Shown here: piece by piece, positions 47,059 to 56,700 of the stretch
Layout of the letters: the number at the start of each line of letters is the position of its first letter
Numbering within the stretch: the stretch's first letter is position 1
From: Paraspadella gotoi
Taxonomy: Eukaryota > Chaetognatha
Length of the DNA stretch: 64,000 nt
NCBI GenBank assembly: GCA_051294375.1
Contig: CM119266.1
Span: 19,107,657 to 19,171,656 of the forward strand
Direction of reading: 5' to 3'
Notes under the pieces: generated by a model
Database searches by the model: none
What the model was told of the DNA's origin: nothing
The model's input: the letters and a program-made list of their open reading frames with translations, nothing else
Made by a program: the position numbers and the translations under genes

Positions 47059-50000
47059 AGAAGAGAGCCAGAGAGAAAGAGAAAGAAAGGAAAAGAAAAA
47101 AAAAGGAGAGAGGAAGAAAGGAAAAGAGAGAATATCGAAACCCACCTCTCCCACCAGGGCGGCAAATCGCCATATTTAATATTCGTCTGCTCGACTCCTG
47201 AAAAACATTTCTCGTGAGGATTTCCAATCGGCGGTGGCGCCTCTTGTTTTCGATGTTCCCACCAGGAAGGAGGAAAGGGAGCGTTGTGTCCTGCATCTTG
47301 CCTTTAAAGGATAACATTAACAAGATGAAAAGACGCTCTCTCTCGCTCTACCTCTTTCTCTACATAGAAGAAAAAAACTCTCTCTCTTTGCCTCCCTCTC
47401 TCTCTTCATAGATGAAAAACGCTCTCTCTCTCTCTTTCTTCTCCCTCCCCCTCTCTCTTCATAGATGAAAATCGATCACTCTCTCTCTCTCTCCCTTCAT
47501 GGATGAAAAACGGTCTCTCTCTCCCTCTCCTCTCTCTTCATAGATGAAAAACGCTTTCTCTCTCCCTCCCTCTCTTCATAGATGAAAAATGCTCTCTCTC
47601 CCTCTCTCTCTTCATAGATAAAAAACGCTCTCTCTCTCTCTCCTTCCCTCTCTCTTTTCATGTATGAAAAACGCTCTCTCTCTCCTCCCCCCTCTCTCTT
47701 CATAGATGAAAAACGCTCTCTCTCTCTCTCCCTCTCTTCATAGATGAAAAACGCTCTCTCTCTCCCTCCCTCTCTCTACATAAATGAAAACCGCTCTCTC
47801 TCTCTCCCACCGCTCCATCTTAGAAAGGAAGCAGAGTCGATGTCTATCCAACATCTTTTGCTTGGGCATGTCCCTCTTGCAATGACATCCTTCCTTTCCG
47901 CATCCTTTTCCTCTTTGACATCGCCGCGCCGGAGTGGCTCGTCCGCCTTGCCCTCCTCCGCGGCCATCGTCGGCGTTGAGGTTAAGGGCGACACCGGAAC
48001 CGAGACTGCTCGTCGACGCGCACCCTTCTTCCTCCTTCCGAAGCGAAATTCTTCCGGACGCATTCTTAATGTTTGATTTTAAATTTGACTAGAACCGCCT
48101 TGTATAGCGAGTAATAGTATTGTACAAAACTATACCGGTTTTAACGGTTTTTTAAGCAGCTTTGGCTTTCGGAATCCAGGCTGGTCTCGGTGGATCAAGT
48201 CTGGGCGCGCCCGATTCAAGCTGACGGAAACTAGAGTCGACGTCCCGTACTCATTAGTGGATTTGAGTGATGATGGACGTTGATCCTCGCTGTCGTGGCC
48301 CAGTGTTGGAAGCAGACGATTTTGAGCAAAATGACAATTTGTATTAATGTATTAAAAGAAATAACTTTCATGCTAACCGAAATTCATCGATACTTTAAAT
48401 TCATTTCTGGATTTTTAAATCATTTTTGGGTTCTAAATTCATTTCTGAATATTAAAGACCTTTCTGGATTAAAAAATACTGAGGCGACTTACCACTTTCT
48501 AAATTTTGAATTCATTTCAGAATTTCAAATTCATTTTCTATATCCGACTTCACTAAAAAATTTCCGTCCTCTCACCTGACCGCTCTCAAGTTTCGGCGAT
48601 GAGTCAATATTTCCTTGATTTTGTCTCCGTCTCTAAAGGCAAAGCCCGGATGTAATTTACATTAACTGCGGCCTTACAAACATCCGGCTAAACACGCACC
48701 TCGGTCCTTTGACTTCCTTCTCCTTGACTCTCATCACTTCCTCTTCCTCTTCCTTCTCTTTTCTCTTCCTCGCTATCAACTTCATCTCTATCCTCTTCTC
48801 TTCCTCCTCCTTTACTTTCCTCGCTTGCTCCTCCTCTTCCTCCTTCCTCCTTCTAGAGGACACTTTAAACTCCTTCCTCTTCTGCTCCTCAACTCGTAGG
48901 TTGAAGGTCTTCAACTCTCCTTCAGGGTTTGGTTTCGGCCCCTTGCCGGCCTGAAAGGAGTCAACCCCGAATAATATCATCATCCGTCTCGGCATCCCGA
49001 CGTGGCTACGCATCGATGGCGTCGTGAAAGTTGCAGATCAAAATTCGAATAAGTTAATCATGAACAGTCTTGGACTAGAAAATGTTAAAATTTTAAAATA
49101 ATGTTTTCTTAATTTAAAAGCTGATTCGAATTCCTCATAAAAAGTTTATAAAATAAAATATAAGTTTCAATCAAAAACTCTTTCATCGAGTTAGCCAAAA
49201 ATTTTAAAAAACTATATTTTTTATACTAAAATTTAATTATAGGTTAATAATAATAATTTTGATTATATGATTATATTATGAAATAATTTTCTAAAAAGAG
49301 TTATATTTTCTTTTATCAACTTTTTGTGAGGAATTTGAATCCGCTTTTAAAAATAAGAAAAAATCATTTTAAAATTTTGACATTTTCGATGGCGAGTACT
49401 ATGTGTAAATATGGGCGTATGCGAAAATTGAAAAATAAAAATTAATTTTTTTTTTTATATAAAAATGTTCACAGGTTCGTGATGTTCGTGATCTACTATT
49501 CGAATTTTGATTCTACTTGATTTTAATATTTTTGCTACGCTTTACTGGGCACTGATCAGTGATCACTGATCAATGATCACTGATCAGTGATCAGTGGGCA
49601 TTAGTTAGACTAAGTCCCCATCTATACTTTCGTTACTCGTAATTAATGATTCCATAATGGGATTTCAGAGAGTAATGCTGAATTATTAAGTATTAACTTA
49701 ACAAGTCCCCATGGCAGTTTTTTTTCACTGTAAGTCTGCGCTTTTTTAAGACTACGATATTTCCTTTTTTTTAAACAATTATCTGACCTTTTCATGTTCG
49801 TGAGTGATAAAGATCGAGTCCTTGTCAGTTCTTCTCTGTCTCGGAACGGCTTCCGCCAGTTTTAACACTTTGAGTTCATTAGGATCGTTGGGCTTCGGTC
49901 CTTTGCCAACCTTTTCCCTGTTCAAAATGCATACTGAAAGAAGAACATACTTATGCATACTGATGAAGAACGATTGAAAGTAGCCAAAAAATAATGAAGT

Positions 50001-53000
50001 ACTAAACGAATTAACTGACAAAAAGTAACTAACAAAACGAAGAAAACCTAATACCGAAAAAATACAAACTTCAGAGTTTGACGACAGACGACAACAACGA
50101 CGACGACGACGGTGAAACAAACCTAAAGACTTACCCGAAATAGAGATTTGGTTTTAACTTGAGAAAGAATAATTTTTGGAAACTGTTATCTTACTTAAGA
50201 CTTGGTACCATTACTATGAAAAGACTGAATATGTATTTATGCCCGTATGTTCAAGTTGTTTTTATCCAGTTTTAATTTTTTTTTTTTTTTTTTGATCACT
50301 TTTGGATCAGTGTGGAGGACTTGACAAGGACTTACCTTTCGTTGGAGATAAAAATGGAATCTTTCCATCTGGGTTTCAATTTCGCTTCCTCTTCAGCTTC
50401 ATGCTCGATCTCACGACGCAACTCAGCGCCTTCATCGTGAAGATGCAGCTCTGTCTTCTCTCCTTCGGGATTGTGGTGAGGGCCTTTGCCCAACTAAGAG
50501 TTAAAGGGATCATTGTGTACACAGTGTACAGTCGAAAGGATTGGAATTGGGGAGTGAAATGGTAATTCAAAAGATGGCGAATTATTTATATTTCATTTAT
50601 TTTATTTTATTTTTCCGCCATTTTTTAGTTACTAGATTTTACGAACTAATACATTTTAAATCTAACTGCCCACATCAGAAATATAATTTAGGATCCGGTG
50701 ATCTACTCTTTGTGCTATAACGGGCCAATTATTGTTATGGTAAGGGCTCAAAGGCTAGATTTATATTATTATGGAGCTATTACGGGGCTACATGGTGACA
50801 ATTTGAAACCCGCCGCCAAGAAAAGTCTACAATTCAAAAATGTGTGAAGATTTTTAATATTTTAGAAAAAAAAATTTAGCCTAAACGTACAGTAGCTGAA
50901 TGCTGAAAGGAAGAAAGATGGCTGTTTGAATCCTATTATATAAAAATATCATAATATTCGGTTCAATTTTGCTCTGACAGTAAGGTAAGAAAGATGGCTT
51001 AGAAAATTGGCTCCCCGCTTGATTGCTTATAATTTATAAATAAAATTGTTTTTCTCTTTTATTATAATTTAAAATATTTTTTTTTTGAGAAGTAATAATG
51101 ATATTTATATCAAATGAAAGCTCTGGAAAAACTGAATAAGAGGACATATATACCAATTTTGTAGCTTTAAAACTGACTTTTTAAGACCCAGGTAAAGTTA
51201 TAAAGTATAAAATTATGACTACCTTTAATTTAAAAATGGTTAAAATCCTAATTTAATAATAATAAGATATTAAAATTAACTTTCCTAAATCATTTTTTCA
51301 GGGCTTTTTTTAGCACCCTTAATATTATAAATTAGTTTAATTATTATAGCTTAACCCAGCTATGAATTCCGGAAGCTGAATTTCTTTTTATTTCTGATTA
51401 AGCTCAAAGTCAATCATTACAAAGGCGAAACATAATTTAATAGTATAAAATTTATACATAAAAACTTATATGTAATTTATATATTGGCTATGGATATCTC
51501 TTTTTAAAAATTAAACATCTCTACGCGTTTTCGAATGGAGAATTTTTTTTAGCGGCGGGTTTCAAATTGTCACCATGTAGTAGTGGAATAGTCTCTTCCA
51601 ATTCTACAATAGATTTAGTGGATTGATTTTTTTCACCGTTTCACCTTTTCGTGTTCATGCAAGATAAATACTGAATCCTTTCGTCCGCGTTTATTGCATC
51701 CGTGAGGATCAAATTCCTGTCAATTTTTATGATAACCATGAATATCAAATAAGAAAAAAATAGGAACAATCAATATATATGTGTCGAGTTAATTCAAATA
51801 ATACAATGTATAATGTAGAATACAATGTATTTCCCGACAGCTGGCACTAACTCACCCCTAACGTGTTTATGCTAGCACCAACACACTATACTAGCGAGAC
51901 CGTGAGGGGATCAAACTCAGAACTCGCTGTTGGGAAGCGAGTGCTCAGCTGTCCAAGGTTTTGGGACGAGCTACATGCTATGCTATAAGTGAGGAGAATT
52001 TCCTATATCGACCTGAGCTTCGTCGTAGTTCTCATCTTCTACTTCTTCCTTAATCAGCTGCAGCGGCTGCTTCGGTAATTTCCTTGGTCGCGGACGACAA
52101 CATCCGCCGACAGAGGGAGGGATGAGAACGAAAGAGGCGCATTTGGGCACGCGGCGTTTGACGGACGGTTCTTCGTCATCCTCGTCGTCTTCATCGAGGT
52201 CGTCGTCGAGTGGCTGACCTCCAAGAGGAAGGTCGTTGTCTTCGTCCTCATCGAGAGGCCGTTGAGGAACGTCCTCGCCTCCGGGAGAATTTCTGCGAAT
52301 TATCAATAACTCATCGTCGTCGTCGTCTTTGTGGTCTTCATCCACAGTCTCTTTCTCTTCTTTCTTCTTCTTCTTCTTCTTCTTTTTTCCATCTTTCTTT
52401 TTCTTTCCTTCTTTCTTCTTCTTCCCTTCAGTTTTCTTCTTTTTTCCTTTTTTCTTCTCTTCCTCCCTTTCCCCATCGTCTTCCTCCACCTCTGCATTTT
52501 CTTTAAAAACGAAATTGAGTCCTCGGTTGACAGAGAATCCGCCCTCCATCCCGCCGCTCTTTCTTTTATTCGATCCCAAGTCGGAATCTCGCCGAGTTCG
52601 TTCCACGCTCTCGGTCTTCCTTTGAGCTGCTTTGACTTTCATTTCGATTTTCCCTCTTCCCAACGTTTCATCCAACTTCCATTTCTTCTCTTTCGTTACG
52701 TCGATGGGCGTTTCATTTTTCCGGCTATTTTCTTTCAACCCTTCGTCTGTCGATCGGTTCCTCCGTTGTCCCTTGCCCCAACCATCCATCACGTCGCTCG
52801 GCTTCGAGGATCCCTTCCCCGGACCCGACTTCATCTCTCCATCATCGAATCCGTTTGGCGCATTCAAGTTGAGTCCCTCTTCGAACGAGGGATAAAAATC
52901 GTCGAAATCTAAACTCACTTCTCTTTCCTTCTTCTCTTCCTCATCCTTTTCTTCATCCCCCGTTTCCCGTCTCAAATCCTCGGCCACTTCGTCCGCCGTC

Positions 53001-53667
53001 TCCTCCACCGTCTCCTCCCCCGTCTCCTCCCCCGTCTCCTCCGCCGTCTCCTCGTCAATCTCCTCCACAGCGTACAGAGGTGAAGCATCGCTGGTTCGAC
53101 TCCCTGATCCAACGCTCTCTGTTTCCACTCTCTCCCTGGACGCCCTCTCCGCCTCCAACAGCGACATCCTCGATGGGAAGAGCTCCCTCAAATCCACGAT
53201 CTTTTCCTGCATCTCAGGATCGACGGGTGGCTCCCGCGACGGCGCCTCGTCGTGAGGGCAGCACATGGGTGGCCCGGGCGGAGGCGGCGGAAAGCGGCGC
53301 CAGCGGCCGCAGGAGCGGGGATCGCCGAAGCAGCATCCGTTGTAAAAGCCGAATGGATCTCTGAACTCTACCTGTTGGAAAAATAAAGGACCCGTATTCC
53401 ATTGTACATATCCTTTAGCTTTAGCTCCTTCACTCAATGCTCTACATATGACCTGCACGGCTTTAACGTTGTGCGGCGATGGCGTGGGCGTCGCTGGCGG
53501 AGGAGTCACCGATTCCTCCGCCGCCGCATCCTCTCTGGACGAAGGACTTGGAGATTCCCCTTCGCCGCCTCGATCGCGTTCTTGAAAATCTTGCATCTCG
53601 TCGCTGAATTGGAACGACTCTGGAGATCGAAAAAGGTGAACATCTAAATGGAGAGTCGTTTTTTATG

Positions 53668-53700
<33 letters not shown>

Positions 53701-56700
53701 GTGGAATTCAGTGAAGTTTTATTTGAGACCATGCATTCAATCCTTTCATCAGAATAAGTTAATAAGAGAGATATTGATATTGAAAATAGGAGAAGAGCTT
53801 TAGGCCAGTTATTTAAACTACCTCAAAAAGCTACTTTATCGAAATTAGATTTTTCAACGCAGTCGTATTACTTTCACCTTCGCCCGCTGGCGATCCTCAT
53901 AAAATCACCTCCAACAAGTTAATTGTGAGTGTGTTAGAGTGACCACTTTTTGAAACAAAAGAAAATCATTCGCTGGCTCCTCCGCATTGAATTAATGATC
54001 TCAAATAAAACTGCACCGAATCCTAAATTTAATACTACGGTGCATACAATATCTCTCCAACCTAATCTTATAAAGATAACGTTTTTTTTTCTTGATTTCA
54101 TCCATAAAAAAAAAGAGCCAAACTCACCGTCAGTCTCCACGCTCTCCAACGCGATGGATGGCGAAGGTGACGATGACTTTGCTTCGACGTTTGACTCCAC
54201 GTCAAAGTCGAAACCCATGAGTCCATCGACCGACCCTGTCAGAGTCGTGGACACGTCGGCGTCGTTCGAGGAGACCGGCGAAGGGACGCGGGGCACGTGA
54301 TGCTGTGATTGGTGGCGTTCCTGGCCATGATCCAATACTTTGTCAGGGTGAGTAATATGGCCAGCGGAGGAATGGGCTTCGTGGCCTGGATGGGCTTCGT
54401 GGCCATGATGGCCTAAGTGGTCGGAATGGGATTTGTGGCCATGATGGCCTAAGTGGTCGAAATGCGCTTCGTGGCCATGATGGCCTATGTGGTCGGAATG
54501 GGATTTGTGGCCATGATGGCCTAAGTGGTCGGAATGGGCTACATGGTCGGGATGTGCTAGATGGTCATGGTGAGCTACGTGATCTTGATGGGATTCGTGG
54601 CCGGAATGGTCTTTGAGGCCAAGATGTGATCCAGCGGAAGGGTCAGTCCCTAGAGCGGCGATCGCTCCAACGCCCGAATGATCTCCGCCGATAGGATAAC
54701 CTCCTCGATAAGCCTCTGGCGGCGGAGAGAAGAAAATGAATTAGTTTCTCCATCCATGAATTTTAAGAGAATAAAACAAAAACGAAACGGGCGATACGAT
54801 CTGTATTAAGTTATTTATAGAAAACGCGTTAATTTTTTCTTTAATTGTTTCTATTTCTACTATTGCCGTACAATGCCGTATTTATACGTTAATTTATGTT
54901 ATAATATCGATTGTCGAATCTTCCGACCATTTGCAAAGTCGCTCTCCAACGACGGCGCCGGAGCCACTGGAATTCGATCCTCACTCACGATCCGACCCGG
55001 ATGTTGAAAGAGCGACGGAGCCAGATGTTGATGGATCGCCGGATGTTGATGAAGGGGAGATGGAGATGGAGACAGAAGTGCTGAAGAAGAATCGGAGAAG
55101 TGCTGAGAACTCTGAAGAGAGAAGGAGAGAGTCTCGATGAAAAAAAAAAAACCGGGGTCGAATCAACTTGATATATTTTTTTTAGATTGTCTCCTTCACT
55201 CACTGAGCTCCTTAGAGGTTCTTCCACCAATTCGGCCTCCGCCACGACCGCCGCGGCTTTGGCGGCAAGGGCGTCGGCCTCAGCTTTGGCAGCAGCCGCT
55301 TGCCTCGCAGCTAAGGCTTTAGCGTCTGCCTCGGCTTTTGCCTTTTCCGCTTTGGCGGCCGACTGCGCGTCTCCTTTCCCCTTGGCGGCCGCAACGGCAG
55401 CCGCGGCTTTTTCGGCCGCCTGCTTGGCGGCATTTTCGGCCGCGGCTGCTGCGGCACCAGCGGCCTCCGCCTCGAGTCGTGCAAAGGCTTCACGAGCGGC
55501 GGCCGAGTCCGACGGACCCAGATGGCGTTCGCTTGTTTTTTCTTTCTTCTTATCTTCAAATTCAGGACGACGAGGACGCGGAACGTAATCGTCTTCGCCT
55601 GAGATCAATACCGATTTTATCATAATTGTATTAAGAAATCAATTTTTAAATAAATATTTAATCGGTACATGCGATGACTCTCGAATAATATTTAGATTAA
55701 TAGTCATTAGAACATCAAACAATGAATCCACCCGGCATAAATGTTGGTTCGTCGTTTCCGTGATCTGTCCATTCGTCCTTCCTAACGTCGTACTCGCCGA
55801 CGACGAATCTCCAGGGACGAAGCTTCATCTCATTCTGCGGCGGTGGGCGTGGCATCATCGGGCCGGGGGGTTCGTAGCTTGAAGGCAAGTAAGGAAGATT
55901 TGAAAGAACTGCGATGAATCAATGTTCGGCTTTTCGCCCTCCCAGATTCACATTCTCACTGTCGCATGTCTGCCGCTTACATGCTTTTCACACGGCGTCT
56001 ATATTTACATCCTGGACAGCTGTCGATACCGCATCCGCATTTCACGCAGTAACCCTGATGGAACCAAAGATAGAAATTGGACAGGATAATTTGGAAATAA
56101 CTGCGAGTTGTTGTTGTTGTTGTTGTTCGCTGTTGCTGCAACAACGAAAAAAAAAAACGAGATGGCGTCGTGGTCGTCAGTGCAGTTGACTATATTGAGG
56201 AGGCATCTCACTTTGCTCGAGACGTAACCGAATCCAACGATTTTTTGACGATCGACTTTGGGAGGAGGATGCGTCGAATGGGTCTTCATGCTCACGTTGA
56301 AGTTTTCCACGCGTGTATATCTAAAAGTAAGAAAGACCAACTTACCACATCACGGCGGCTGTAAGAAACTGTCCCTGACAATGCTTATTGCTTAACTGAT
56401 ATGTCACAAACTGATAACGCATCTTTTACGTAATCTTTTACGTTTAGTAGAAGTTCCCAGATGCTTCCCGACATTCTGAGATAAACTATAACCAAAGCTT
56501 CTTCAAACACCTATCAAAGTAAGGCAGCTGTCTAGGAATGCCGGTCTTAATGATTGCCCTCCACGCAGACTGCAATCGCTTAACATCCGGCGGAGGGATG
56601 CTGTCTCTAAACCCCTTGGGTTTGACACACTTTCGCAGCAACGAGTGGCAGCTGCCGCAGAGTCGATCGCTGACGACGACGAGGTGCGGCAGCGTCTTGA

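Noticed and set aside
47497-47703. Minus-strand frame with repeated MKRE and FIYEE peptides
   Set aside because: It is the translation of the intronic 40-bp minisatellite, and the frame breaks at array edges.
51983-52012. Stop at 51,983 as the end of a separate 537-codon gene starting at 53,596
   Set aside because: The Met at 53,596 is internal to an exon with an acceptor at 53,620, and a donor at 52,013 joins in phase to four further module exons. Kept only as an alternative end.
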